This document shows positions 1-12,054 of a DNA stretch of 64,000 nt, one piece after another. Positions within the stretch are counted from its first letter, which is position 1, and each line of letters starts with the position of its first letter. Both the position numbers and the translations under genes were made by a program. Below the pieces are notes generated by a model, which saw only the letters and a list, made by a program, of their open reading frames with translations, made no database searches and was not told the DNA's origin. Origin of the DNA: Bryum argenteum (lineage: Eukaryota; Streptophyta; Bryopsida; Bryales; Bryaceae); NCBI GenBank assembly GCA_037043015.1, contig CM073321.1, positions 43,730,420-43,794,419 of the forward strand, written 5' to 3'.

Positions 1-221
1 AGAAACAGACTCTTGCTGCTCCACTTCCATGTCGATTTCAGGCTCGGCAGGTGCATTCGCAGCCATCTGAATAATTCTGGCAGTTTGTTTGGTTCTCGGC
101 ATCACTGTCATTCAAAAAATGAGAATCACAATGCAAGATTCACAGGGGCAGTAGAACATCGTCATTATCTTGACGATCAAACCGGAAAGAACTTTAACAT
201 GTTTAGATTAAGTGGCGAGAT

Positions 222-1107
222 CATTTAGCTCGAGTCGAGCTAAATGGGGTTAACCTGCAACAGGGCAGTAAGCCCATTTAGCTCGACTCGAGCTAAATGG
301 TCACGGACCTCAAACAAGGTCGGGCCCATTTAGCTCGAGTCGAGCTAAATGGGCTTGACCTGCTACAGGGCAGTAAGCCCATTTAGCTGGACTCGAGCTA
401 AATGGGCTTACTGCTCTGATTCAGAGTAGGCCCATTTAGCTCGACTCGAGCTAAATGGGCTTGACATCGTATAAGGTCCGTGACCATTTAGCTCGAGTCG
501 AGCTAAATGGGCTTGACATCGTATAAGGTCCGTGACCATTTAGCTCGAGTCGAGCTAAATGGGCTTGCCCTGCCACAGTGCAGTAAGCCCATTTAGTTCG
601 ATTCGAGCTAAATGAGCTTACAGCTCTGACTTAGTGCAAGCCCATTTAGCTCGACTCGAGCTAAATGAGCCTAACCTCGTATGAGGTCCGTGACCATTTA
701 GCTCGAGTCGAGCTAAATGGGCTTGCCCTACCACAGTGCAGTCACGGACCTCATTCGATATCAGGCCTATTTAGCTCGAGTCGAGCTAAATGGTCACGGA
801 CCTCATGCAATGTCAGGCCCACTTAGCTCGAGCCGAGCTAAATGGGCTTACCTTAAATCAGAGCAGTAAGCCCATTTAGCTCGACTCGAGCTAAATGGGT
901 CTGACCTTGTTTGAGGTCCGTGACCATATAGCTCGAGTCGAGCTAAATGGGCTTCACCTGCCACACAGCAGAAAGCCCATTTAGCTCGAATCGAGCTAAA
1001 TGGTCACGTACCTCAAACAAGGTCAGGCCCATTTAGCTCGAGTCGAGCTAAATGGTCACGTACCTCAAACAAGGTCAGGCCCATTTAGCTCGGCTCGAGC
1101 TAAATGG
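222..1107. repeat. Array of 17 copies of a 27-bp palindrome (array 1)
   Basis: The repeated core reads CCATTTAGCTCGA, one central C or G, then TCGAGCTAAATGG, so each copy is an odd-length palindrome with two 13-bp arms. I count 17 copies, spaced about 45-75 bp apart, starting near 222, 274, 326, 378, 431, 484, 537, 589, 640, 694, 767, 819, 872, 923, 976, 1028 and 1080. Most arms are perfect; a few have one or two changes (for example near 378, 589, 819 and 923). The spacers are themselves related, reusing CACGGACCTCA and GGGCAGTAAGCCC type words in both orientations. The same palindrome occurs beside the DUF7869 elements at 7.2-7.75, 10.83, 39.63 and 45.5 kb, so this array may be the end of another element copy. 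No coding potential is seen. Confidence 0.95.
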
Positions 1108-1149
1108 GCTTGGTGGTCTTGGAGAATTAAATACTTTAATGAAGCTAAC

Positions 1150-1220
1150 TTGGCATCGAGCTAAATGGGCATCGAGCTAAATGGGCATCGAGCTAAATGA
1201 GCACCGAGCTAAATGAGCTG
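1150..1220 (+). repeat. Half-site direct repeats of the array 1 palindrome
   Basis: Four direct copies of the half-site ATCGAGCTAAATG (the last as ACCGAGCTAAATG) follow array 1 at roughly 16-bp spacing. They look like collapsed single arms of the palindrome. Confidence 0.85.
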
Positions 1221-1339
1221 AAAGTTGAAGATGAGCAGAAAAACACAAATTTCGACGTGAAAAACACAAATCAGAAGACCTCCATTACTGAGCGAGCAAC
1301 ATTTCATAGCATTGTGCCCTGCATTGTACTGAAAATGCC

Positions 1340-1900
1340 ACGAAAATGGAACTGAATCAAAAACCTAAAACTCAAGAAGTAGCAACTTACAATGAAGCTC
1401 GTCAGGAAATGCGCTGTAGATGGAGCAATGATGCGCGTCGAAATGCAGTCGAGAAAAGGAGGAGCCACAAGCGTCCGCAGGGGAAGGAGCTCGAAAAAAG
1501 CACGAAAAGCAGGAGGGGAGCAAAAAGAAGGAGGCGCGGAAGCAACAACAAGCGCAACAACAAGCGCAGGCGCAACAACAAGCGCGGGCGCACAGCAAGG
1601 GCGAAGAGCAGAAGGATCGCGAAGGCGGAGAGCAGGAGGAGAGGCGGAGCAGGAGGATCACGAAGGCGGACAAGAGGAGGATCGTGGAGGCGCAGAGGAG
1701 GGTCGCGAAGGCGGAGGAGGAAGCTGTCGGCGGGCGGGAAGAGCGTTGGCGGAGGAGGAAGCTGTCCGGCCTTTACTGGCCCACCGCCATTCGACGGCTG
1801 CCCGTGCTGCCCCCGCTGCACGGGGCTGCCCGGCCTGCCCGTGCTGCCCGGGTTTGTGGCGTTGGTTTTTTTTTTTTTTTTTTTTTTTGAATTTATGTTT
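1340..1900. other. Purine-biased GC-rich tract ending in poly-T
   Basis: The top strand is strongly purine-rich (GGAGGA, GCGAAGGCGGAG, AACAACAAGCGC words), then becomes C-rich, and ends in a T run from about 1866 to 1889. Overlapping open frames occur on both strands, but their translations are Arg/Gly or Leu/Pro low-complexity sequence with no recognisable domain. I interpret it as simple-sequence expansion rather than a gene. Confidence 0.6.
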
Positions 1901-4614
1901 TTTTTATTTGTTATTTGCTTTTACATTGAATTAGATTCGTTCATTTCTATGGTCAAAAATTAATTTAATACATACGAAATCAAAATAAGGTGAGAAATGA
2001 TATTTTTAAATCCTAGAATAAGTATTCTATAGAAAAAGATAATGATATTCATAACATTTATAACTTCGAAAAAAGGAATCCACACGCTATGATTTTTTTG
2101 CAAACATTTCAATACGTTTAAACTTTGAATAATAAGTGAAATGTAAAATCTATATAATACAAGAATAGGATTGTTGTACTTGCATAACCCTATACCGTTC
2201 TTAGTTACAAAAATGAAATAATTTGAAAAATATCATTATAGAAGTAACGAATCTACATGTCAACATTTACAGAAACTCCTTTAAGTGTGAATAGGTATAT
2301 GATTATCATTGCTAAAATTCCTAAATAAGACCATATATTTGTGATATACGTGTTAAGAATATTATATACTAAAAAAACCTTGCGATATTAGGATCGCTAA
2401 GAAAAATTGCTCTTTTACATAGAAATATGGGAAAATTGAAATAAAATTTGAAAAAATTAAATATACAGTTTTCTATAAGTTTTATCACTTTCAGTTTCAA
2501 AAGAGATAATTTTAGACAAACTTTGAATTTAATGTAGCATATATTGCAGTTCTGTGCAATATTCACGATCATTGTTTTAAAATAGCCTCAAACCTTACCT
2601 TTTAATGAATGGTGAATTGTGAAACATGTATGCCTTCCTTAGATTTTTGAGCCAATTCTTAGGCTCTCTTTTCAGCATAAAATTTGTTGTATTGTCAGTT
2701 ATTGTTCATTTGAGTGTATGAACAAGTAGCGATCACCTGTAAATTGCAAGACAATAATTACCATTAATTTTAAATTAACAATTAATAATTCATGAAATTC
2801 ATATTTATTTATTCAATTATATTTTTTAGATCTTTGTAGATGTTCCTAGAATTTGTACATGTTGTTTAATCTTAAACTTATTTAAATATGAGAAATGGAA
2901 GCAATTTAATTGAATCAGAACTAAACATGTCAGTTATCCTTAAAGCAGCAAAGTAGACTCAAAATTTCGCATGTTTCAATTTGTCACTATAAAAGTTATA
3001 AACAATATCAATTACAAATATTTGCCTACCTGATCTAGTAAGTTACCAATGGTAAAAGTTTTGGATATATTATAGATTGATAACCATACTAATATGTACA
3101 TGTTAAGCCTGTGTTCTGTTTTCAAATGCACTTTAGGGACACCCAAGAACTGAATATGAATCCCAACTGATTCTAGAAATCTAATTTTATCATTTTATTT
3201 AAATTAGTGCATAGAACCAAAGTCCAATTAAATTTACAGATAATAAGCTTATTTATTTTTAAATATTAAATTCAAAAGACAAATCCCAATGGAATCTTAG
3301 AAATCTAATTTCATGATTTTATCAAAATTAGTGAATAGAACCAAAGTTTAAACAATTAAGATCTTATTATTTATATTTTCATTCCTGACAATCATAATTC
3401 AGGAGGAAAACTGTACGCCCAATGAAACGGGTGAGATTGTAAGATTTGAATCATACCAGAAGAACCACTTGCGCTTCTACTACATCGCTTCCTATTCCGA
3501 TTGTTTACATTCCTGAAAAGAAAAATATGAGGGACGACACGGAACTTGTCTTAAGTTTCAATTTGGTGCGTAAAGTTTGAAGCAAACACTCGAACGTTTT
3601 GCATTCTACCATGTTCAAGAATGACGGCGCTGCTTTCTCATTGCTTAGCAGCTGTTAGATCCACAAAAGTACAACGCTTTTTGTTACAAAGTTTGCGATT
3701 TCGCTGCTGCCAGAACAAATACACATGGACAAACCTAAGATTCTCAAGATTGTAAGGTACAGAATTACGGAAAAACATTTTCGATTGTTCATACACAACT
3801 CTCTTTAGTAAAACATGCTCAATGTTTGATATACACCGTTGGTGATGTAATGATTTTATAATTTACCTTTATTACATTATTATCTTCTATTATAACAAAA
3901 TTTTATAAGATCCTAAATCTATTGTAAATGTTATAATATTGTAGTTTATTGTTGATAGATTGTTGTCCATGATTGTATGGACCAAACATGATTTAGGTAT
4001 ATTTAATATATGATGGTTTAATATCACATAATTTAACATGATATGATATAATAATATTTATTCTAATATAATTTAATAAAGTAAAATAGAATATATAAGC
4101 AGTTTCCGTAATATTTAATATACATTTATAAGAAATATATTTTCATATAGTATAATATAGTAAAATAAAACATATTAGTATATTGAATAAAAATTAATAT
4201 AGTTTAATATAATAGAATAATTAATTTGATTTGATATAGGTTAAAAAAACTATAAAACTATAAAACTATAAAACTTTGTGTAAAGTAAACCGACCATTTG
4301 AAAAATTCATAGTAATTATTGAAATTCAGTACTACAAAAAAAGGGCTTCCAATGTTACAAACATTTCTTACTTGGATATTCAATGTTTCATTGCATCATT
4401 GCAAACCCCCCTCTTTCTGAGTAGTGATTGCAATACTGAAACATGAAATTTGATTAATCACATAGTTGTAAATTTGAGAAAATTCTCGCATTCTTTCCTA
4501 TACCACAACTCGTAATATACGCCTAACATTATAATAATTTTAACGTAGTTTATTAAGTGATAATTTTTTATTTAAACTTGGTTTAATTATTTTTTTTACA
4601 TTTGGTTTTAATTA

Positions 4615-4645
<31 letters not shown>

Positions 4646-6340
4646 TTATTTATTTATTTATTTATTTATTTATTCTATAAAACAATTTAATCTTGAGATT
4701 CTTAAAAAATTTACGTAATACTAATAAATACCTTTGACTAGTTTTCCTCAAAAATTATATAGTGTTCGACGACAGAAATCTAAAATTTATGTTTTTCGAT
4801 ATTTTTCCATTGATACAGATTGGAATTCAAAGTAACTACCAGGCAAGTTTATAATCTTTTATAGTGTAGTAGTTGTGATTCAAATTTAAGTATTTAGGGA
4901 TAAGGGTTTAGTCTAGAATTTAGGGTTTAGAGTTTACAAATTAAGATTTAGGTTATAGTGTATAGGGTTGAGGATTAAGGGTTAATTAATTTTAAAGATC
5001 ATGATTTAGGATTGCAATGTAAAGAGAAGCTAGATAGCAACTTTGTGGAAGAAAGCGTAGATGCGGATACATTCTAAATTTTTGAAAACAAGTTTAGAAT
5101 ACCATACTAAAAAAATCATCTTAGCATAAGAATTGAAGTAAAACTAAATATTATTAAGTTTGAATATCACACATAGAATATTAAACCTGTAAAATATATT
5201 TACTCACTGGATGTTAACAAGACTTAATTCTAAACCAATAATTATATATTTCAAATATCATATATGGTAATAATACACTTGAAAAAGCTAAGTATTAAAC
5301 TTATAATTCCTCAACTTATTCATTGTCTAAATACTTATATAATAGTATCTCACATAAATATATTGAATATAGTATTTACAATATGCATTTGTAAAATAAT
5401 ACATTCAACCTATTGAATATCATACTTAATATAGCAGACCTAATTAGGTAGAAACTAATCTTATAGAATCACATTTTAAAAAACTCAATATTATATTTAC
5501 TATAACCGTTGTAAAGTGCAAGATATTAGTCATTTAATATTACACATATTTTAGTAAGTGAGAATGTTACAATACCTCACATCACCTGTCGGTACCTTAC
5601 TGCTCTAATTTAGTATGAAATAAAATTAAGTCATTCAAGACTACATGAATCCAAGGTACACGACGAGAACACTTTGTGTTTCATCTAAACATTTAATAAG
5701 TTAGTATAAATTTCAGGTAATTTAATCATTTTCTATTATTCTCCCTATACTCTATTTAAGGTAATCTTGTAAACGATGGTTCAAATAACAAATGACACTA
5801 TCTCTTTAACAACTAGATTGAAGTTTTTTATTTTCTCGTTGTGTAGTCGGATGAATTGTGGTAAAAATTGTTTGCAACAATGGTAAAAGTATTGATATTA
5901 AAGTTATTGACTTATATAATATCAAAGGTTAAGTTAGTTATGGACTAGGGACTAGAGTTTTTCATTACGGTTTTATGGTTTGATGTAAACTTGATTAATT
6001 TTCAATAAAATAAAAGAGGTGTCTTCACTAAAATGCATTCCATTGATTCATACTTTATTGCAAGGTTTAGAATACAAACTAGACTTGATTTGGAACAATA
6101 CCCAAGTGATTTCATCCAAAACGGACCTCGGATGAAGAATATATGGCTATTGAAAGTTCTGCCTTCTATCCAAAATATCGTTTTTTGACATTCGGCGCAT
6201 TTAGGGGTTAACATTCTAGTGCCCAATATGAAATTATTTTGTTAATTTGAGTTTCGATTATCCATTTTCCTCGCGAATCCGGCTTTTTTCATTACTATTA
6301 TGTCATTTCTATTTTTAGAAATATTCCGAATTTCTCGGTG
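1900..6340. other. AT-rich region without recognisable genes
   Basis: No ORF here resembles a protein family. An ATTT microsatellite lies at about 4610-4676. A stretch near 4890-4990 repeats degenerate TTTAGGG/TTAGGGTTTAG words, like decayed plant telomere-type or interstitial repeats. The rest is unremarkable AT-rich sequence. Confidence 0.6.
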
Positions 6341-6379
6341 ACTTAACTTCAAATGATTTTTACTGGCCCAAGATGTCCT

Positions 6380-6760
6380 CGTTCCTCCCAAAGTTCCCAA
6401 GATGTCCTCGTTCCTTGCGAAGTTCCCCGTTCCTCGTGAAGTTCCCCGTTCCCCCCGAAGTTCCCAACCACATCGCTTTTACTCAAAACCGTTACTGGCC
6501 TTTTTTGGCGCCCTTTCTCTCTTGAGTTCGTGCTCTTTTTTGGCGCCATTTCTCTTCCCGCTTGCTTTGGCTCACTCCTCATTTGCGCACTATGCGCTTT
6601 CCGCTCCTCTCCTGCTCCGCTCCTGTGCTCTTTCCGCTCCTTCGGTCCTGCTCCGCTCCTGTGCTCTTTCCGCTCCTCTCGTGCTCCGCTCCTGTTGCCC
6701 TTCGCCTCACCTCCGCACCTTCGCATTTCTGCCCTTCGTCTCTGTACACTACGTTTCGCC
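6380..6760. repeat. Pyrimidine-rich minisatellite
   Basis: The tract contains tandem imperfect copies of GCTCCTGTGCTCTTTCCGCTCC-like units (clearest at about 6595-6705) after a CCTCGTTCCTCSSGAAGTTCCC-like repeat at 6370-6465. Frames stay open on both strands only because of the repeat composition. Confidence 0.75.
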
Positions 6761-7191
6761 TAAACTCCCTATTACCATTAGTGCTTCCGGTTTTGTAAAT
6801 TTTGATTAGGGTTTGGACCTCTTAGAAGCTCTGGAGTTGATGCGCGTGCTGCTTTTGAGGATGCTCAGGGCCTTCGTTGAAGTATTGCAGCTGTCAAGCA
6901 CGGCGTGAGGGTAAGTTCGATCTATATCCTCAATGTCAATGTATAACAAGAATTTGTTGTTGATTGGTCATATCTTGCCTTCATCGTGGTGCATTCCTGA
7001 TGGCAATGTGGATATCGTCGGAGTAGTTGTCCACGGAAATTGAGGCAAAAATACTGTTTTACTTGTGCACAGTTCCCAAGAACGATTCTTAGTATTTGCT
7101 CTGCACGAATATCGAGGCAGTTTCATATAACAAATGCTTGAAATATGGACAAGCTCATGAAGTCCTGTACTTCAAGATTCATTGGAAGACC

Positions 7192-7753
7192 ATTTAGCTC
7201 GACTCGAGCTAAATGGGCTTAACCTGCAACGGAGTGGTATGCCCATTTAGCTCGACTCGAGCTTAATGGTCATCCAGCTTTAACTGCGTCGTGGTGAGTG
7301 GTGAACAGTTATCTTGAAGACCATTTAGCTCGAGTCGAGCTAAATGGTCATTAAGAAAACTGTTCATCACGCTTACCTTGAAGCTGTTGAAGCTTGATGA
7401 CCATTTAGCTCGAGTCGAGCTAAATGGTCTTCCTCTTCGACATGCTTCGGGGTAAGCGTCATGTATTAAGATCTTCAAGACCATTTAGCTCGAGTCGAGC
7501 TAAATCGTCATCCACCTTTAACTTCTTCGCGCTGAGTGGTGAAAAGTTATTTTGAAGACCATTTAGCTCGAGTCGAGCTAAGTGGTCATTAAGAAAACTG
7601 TTCACCACGCTTACCTCGAAGGTGTTCATGTATTAAGATCTTTAAGATCATTTAGCTCGATTGGATCTTAATGGTCTTCAATATACACGTGCATCGTGAG
7701 TAAGTGGTGGATTCTTATCTTGAAGCCCATTTAGCTCGAGTCGAGCTAAATGG
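7192..7753. repeat. Palindrome array 2 at the 5' side of DUF7869 copy A
   Basis: Eight copies of the array 1 palindrome (near 7192, 7241, 7320, 7401, 7479, 7558, 7648 and 7728) are spaced about 50-90 bp apart. The copy near 7648 is degenerate. Spacers alternate between two related sequences in opposite orientation (GAGTGGTGAACAGTTATCTT and AAGAAAACTGTTCATCACGC types). The array ends about 100 bp before the first coding exon, so it occupies the promoter or subterminal region of the element. Confidence 0.93.
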
Positions 7754-7853
7754 TCATAATTTCTCAATGGTCTTAGACATTTCTGACTGCACGTAGATTA
7801 AGTTACCAGTGATTTCTCATGATTTTTTGTTTATTGCTGGCATTCAGGTTATC

Positions 7854-10774
7854 ATGGAATTGAGTGAATCCGATGGCGACGGTGATTTTCAGCATCTTTT
7901 TTCAAAGGTACTGGACTTACTTATTTTGCATAATACAATTTTGTTCTGAATTTATCCATTCGTACTAATTCGTCTATGTTTGTGGTCCTTTAGGACTTGG
8001 ATGGTCCTTCCGAGCTTGTTCTTCCGGACCACTTAAAAGATTGCCCCGGACTGCCCAGAAGTAAATGGATTACGAAATTTGTGACACTTCTCAACGATAG
8101 TGGGGACGTTGTTGGTGAAGGCATTTGTCAGACATTGGACGCTGAAAGAATACTTGAGAGTAATGACGAGCCCGTATGTGAAGATCAAGTAGTTGTGCAG
8201 ATCGTGAAGTGCTTGAATTTCGACTTCGTACGTGCTGAGACCATTTAGGGAACTAGGAGCTGGAAGCTCAGCCATGCTATACATGAGGGTTGGTCACTAC
8301 TTGACCATTTACGAGTTGATCAGTTCAACGTCGCTGTTTATGCCCGCGATCATCCAAAGAAGAAGGGGGTGCGACCGTATGATTTGGGAGAACGGAACCA
8401 ACGATTTGTAAAGACCAAGAGGGAGGAGGAGCTCTTGACGTTAGATTCAGTCAACTTAGTTGCAAGCAAGATTTGCTGCAGCAAGAACTGTTGCCAACCT
8501 TTCCCTCGAGAGAAAATTATGGCTCTCCGAAAGCAGATGTACAAGGCGTCGGGTTTTAAATTTAAGTTACATTTCAAAATAGATGTTCATAATCGTTCTC
8601 ATCAGGCACCGGACGACATGATGATGGTAACCACTAAAGGCATTGATGTTTGCGCGCGTGCATGGCAACATATTAGTGGAGTTCCGATTTCCACATTTTA
8701 CAGGAGGAAGGGAGAAGCTGCAGCAGGACTACGTGCTCGGCACCATGAGAATGTTGGTCAGAAGAAACCACGATTGCATGTAAAGCAAGCTGTTGCTACT
8801 TTGAAGACATTCATTGACAATGCTGCTGATCATATGCCTCACCGGTCGAAGATATTGACATCTGGTGAGAAGGTTGTCTCTCGGTCCTTGCCATCGTCCT
8901 TCAGATGGAAGGATGCCATACCCGGGATCAATGACATCAATGAGAGGTTGGGCTTGAAGTCTATTTCTCAGAGCACACTAAGCAGGATTAGGAGGTCAAA
9001 ATTTTCTGAGTATTCAAAGAAGGCGCCGAGGGACAACTTTGCTCGTTGCTCAACTTGTGACAGGATGGAGACAATGATAATGTCTATGGTACCTGATTCA
9101 TGTGAAGAGAATATGTGGATCAAGAAGCTAGAGGAGCATTTGCATCATCAAGAAACGCATGGTGAGTATTATTATTCAAATCGTTCTCTTTCTATTCAGA
9201 GGCCGAGAGATGTCCTTTGTATAATACATGACAAAATGGATCATGCAAAAAGTGCGTGCCCTGTATTTTCACATAAAACAAAGGCAAATGATGCATTGAT
9301 GAAGCTTCCAATTGATGTGACTGGCATGATTGCTCACGAGCATAGCGATGTCCGGTATGCTTATTATGGGCTCAATATTTATCCAAGTGATTGCAATCAC
9401 ACTGTTGGATCAATATTAAAGCTTTTACGAGATCTAGAAGGTGTTTTGATCTCGTATTCGAAGTCATTATCCGCAAATTCGGGGTCACTGCCTTTATTTG
9501 AAGCTGCATTGTTTGCAAAGGAAGGGTGTTTAACCTCTCTTCTACCTGAAGGTGAAGTTTCTGAGGTGGCGGAGCCGCTACCTCCTGTCTTGCATGTGCA
9601 ACTGAACAAAGCAGCTTCTGACAACAAGATTAGATTTATGTTTTGCTTTTGGTCTCTTCTGGTACACATGGGTGTGTTCCGTGAAATATATGTCAATTTC
9701 TTGTTAGTTGGACATCCCCACGAAGACATTGACGCCCTCTTTGGACGTTGGAGCATGAATCTCAAAGAGAATGACTTTCTCACACTTCCTCAGTTGATGA
9801 AGTCATTTATGGACGCAGAGTCTCTGCCGGTCATTCCTCATTTGATAGAGGAAATACCTGACTTCAAGGGTTATATCAAAGACTACATTGGTTTTAGAGA
9901 TGAAATTCTAGTTGGGCATTCGGAGGGTCAGCAGTTCAAGTTTTACAAGCATGACAATGGATGGCCCATGATGCAGTATAAGATGTTATGCACAGACAAT
10001 GAGTGGTTACCTTCTACTAATGGAGGTATAAAATTGTGGAAAGAGGACCGAAGTACGGGAAAACCATTGTTACCTACATGTGAGATGAAACCTTTGGCGC
10101 CCATTCCCATGAAGAACCGTGATGACATTGTAAAAGGCATTGGAGGGTTTATTAAGATGTGGGAGACTTCATGTGCGGAGGACATATTTGGAGAATTTGG
10201 TCGGCGTCATGAATTTGTTATTCGCTATTGGCGAGCTGTAGAGCTTGCGTTGGTTGAGCCTATAGAAGTGTCTTCATTTTTGAAGAATGGGTGTTGGCCT
10301 TGAACTCGAGTACCTACGACACGAAAATTCTTAAATACTGGCGAATTGCGAGAGGAATATGGGCGTGATCCGCACTTTATTGGACGGTTGTGTGCTAGAC
10401 CAAGGGAGTCGTTTCGGGTTGGTCGAGATGTTTTTGCTGGATATTTTGTAGCTCTACGTCCAGCTGATGGGGATGCTCGTCCTTTCTGGATTGCTACGGC
10501 TTTAACTGATTTCGATGTTGATCACAACTATCCAGGCTGTATTCAAATGCAATACTTTCAACCTGCATCGAAAAATAGTGTTGTTCAAGAAACCTATGCT
10601 GGTTGGGATACGAAGAAGACATTCAAATGGAAAGTTGAAGACACTCACATTCCGGAATGGCTTCATGCTGATGCTATTTTTACGTCATCGAAATCAAGTG
10701 CAAAACTTGGCTCTCCACGGCCGATTATTTCAATAATCGGAGCGTCGAATGGACATCATCAAACAAAGTATTGA
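7854..10774 (+). pseudogene. DUF7869-family transposon protein, copy A (two internal stops)
   Basis: Exon 1 is 7854-7907 (18 codons, starts MELSESDGDG), with a GTACTG donor and a CTTTAG acceptor. Exon 2 runs from 7994 to 10774 in one frame apart from TAG at 8246-8248 and TGA at 10301-10303. The product has a Cys-rich segment (CCSKNCC), the IIHDKMDHAKSACP motif, and the GHPHEDIDALFG motif typical of DUF7869. The final part after the TGA (FIGRL, GWDTKK) is homologous to copies B and C. The TAG is absent from copy B, so it is a recent mutation, while the TGA is shared with B. DUF7869 proteins have no established biochemical role that I know; association with a repeated element suggests a transposase-like function. 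Confidence 0.8.
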
Positions 10775-10831
10775 GCGGTTCGATGGTGGAGAGGAATAGC
10801 CTGACATCCCTAGTTTATTTGGGCATGCCAA

Positions 10832-10858
10832 TTTAGCTCTAGTCGAGCTAAATGACCT
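10832..10858. repeat. Single palindrome copy downstream of DUF7869 copy A gene
   Basis: CAATTTAGCTCTAGTCGAGCTAAATG is a diverged copy of the 27-bp palindrome, 58 bp after the gene's final stop. Copy B has the corresponding site near 39630-39653. Confidence 0.85.
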
Positions 10859-11128
10859 CAGTGCAATTTGAGCAATCAATTTATCGTGTCGTGACTTTTT
10901 GCCAATAGATTCATCTTAGAAATGCACGTAGAAGTCCTACCTCTTATCCGTAGTTAAATATTGGTACAATTGTTATGCCTTAAAGTCAACAATTCAAGTG
11001 TTTGTAAATTTTCGGAGTTGATTGTCGATTCCCAATTTAATTGAGTTAATCGTTTTATTGTGCTCTTTTTGCAAATTGCTGTCAGGATGCATTTTGCTTT
11101 TGCTACTCTCATCATCTTTTGTATTCAG

Positions 11129-11204
11129 TTTAGCTCTACCACATGCGCGTTTAGCTCTACATCACGCGCGTTTTGCTCTAAAACACGCGCGTTTAGCTCG
11201 ATAT
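11129..11204 (+). repeat. 21-bp tandem repeat near the 3' end of copy A
   Basis: Three units of TTTAGCTCTACATCACGCGCG type (11129, 11150, 11171) and a partial fourth contain the half palindrome TTTAGCTC. The inverted equivalent lies at about 39260-39332 in copy B. Confidence 0.85.
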
Positions 11205-11408
11205 ATTTGTTGAAATTTAGGTCGATTGGTTTTTGAGAGTTTGAATATTCCCATTATAACGAATTACTTGTTAGAAGCAAAATCTTGCGTATGTTTAGAT
11301 ATCGAGTCAGCTTTTACCCGACACATATATATCCATATATCAGTCCATACTATTTTATTTCAACTTGACATATGTCACACATATACATTTATATCCAGAA
11401 TGTACTCA

Positions 11409-11986
11409 CTAAGGGATATTGTTATCTTCAATACCTTCCTCTACTGCATCTTCCCAAATGGATGGTGATAGTGGAGGGTCGTAGTTCTTTGCTGTGTCAC
11501 GGAACTCTTCCCATTTCTTGGTCAATTCGGTGTACGTGCTGTTGTCACAACTGAAGCACTTCCAAATCTCTACAGCGCGTTGGATCTCTTCTACGTACTC
11601 GTCACCTTTGTTGTTTGATATACAACTAGTACACCACATCTTCGGGCACGTTCCACAACTGATCATATTGTAGTGATGGTTGAAGCACCAACTGCAGCAC
11701 TCTTCCTTCCCAGCCTCATTCTGCCGAAATCAAGTGGAACACGAATTAGACCAGTTGTGAGCGTTCAGTGATCTGAACAAACTCCGTAACAACAGACATG
11801 ACAACCACAATATATTTCATTCTGTAACATTCCTACCTTTGTCCACTTCTTCGTTGCATAGTCTGCACGACATTGACAACAAAGACCAACTGCGAGACGC
11901 AGGTGCTGTTTAAAGGAAATCTGAAACCTGGTATCCCCACAAGCAGAACAATCGTAGGTTAGACCACTGAGAGTGACTGAAGCCAT
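11409..11986 (-). CDS. Stand-alone ADD-domain (ATRX/DNMT3-type zinc finger) protein 1
   Basis: Two exons: 11986-11837 and 11720-11409, with a GTAGGA donor and a CGGCAG acceptor, phase 0. The product of about 153 aa is almost entirely a Cys-rich module of CxxC pairs: CSAC and CCQC (GATA-like part), then CSWC, CGTC, CTSC and CFSC (PHD-like part). Order and spacing match the ADD domain of ATRX and DNMT3, which in animals binds histone H3 tails lacking K4 methylation and, in ATRX, carrying K9me3. There is no helicase or methyltransferase domain. I chose Met at 11986 because a TATATA motif at 12049-12054 lies 63 bp upstream and the aligned Met exists in the paralogue at 13.9 kb; a start at 12046 is possible. 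A nuclear chromatin-reader role is inferred. Confidence 0.75.
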
Positions 11987-12048
11987 ACTAAAGAATCCCA
12001 GCGTTCTCGCAGCAACGACATACAAAAATGAACCATCCGTTGCCACTC

Positions 12049-12054
12049 TATATA
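12049..12054 (-). promoter_or_regulatory. TATA-box-like motif of ADD gene 1
   Basis: On the minus strand AAGTATATAGAG is centred about 65 bp before the chosen start. The paralogue has a similar motif in a similar place. Confidence 0.4.

Larger units (their letters stand above)
7192..11255 (+). mobile_element. DUF7869-type element, copy A
   Basis: I define the element by comparison with the inverted copy B (39.2-45.6 kb). The two share the palindromic array, a gene of one short exon plus one long exon, a single palindrome after the gene (near 10832), a 21-bp repeat, and a 3' end reading TATTCCCATTATAACRAATTACKTGTTAG, after which they diverge (about 11264 here). The right boundary is therefore supported by two copies. 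The left boundary is only known to include the palindrome array from 7192 and could lie further left. No terminal inverted repeat or target duplication could be identified. The single gene has one premature stop not shared with copy B. Confidence 0.7.

Noticed and set aside
222-1107. CRISPR-like array interpretation
   Set aside because: Repeats are regularly spaced palindromes, but spacers are related to each other, there are no cas genes, and the context is clearly eukaryotic.
1346-1963. 205-codon open frame rich in Arg/Gly
   Set aside because: Low-complexity purine tract with simultaneous open frames on both strands and a homopolymer T end; no domain and no plausible codon pattern.
4890-4990. 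True telomere
   Set aside because: TTTAGGG-like words are degenerate and short, with ordinary sequence on both sides.
6349-6809. Several overlapping ORFs of 77-135 codons
   Set aside because: They follow the pyrimidine-rich minisatellite; translations are repeats of Ser/Ala/Pro/Leu without family features.
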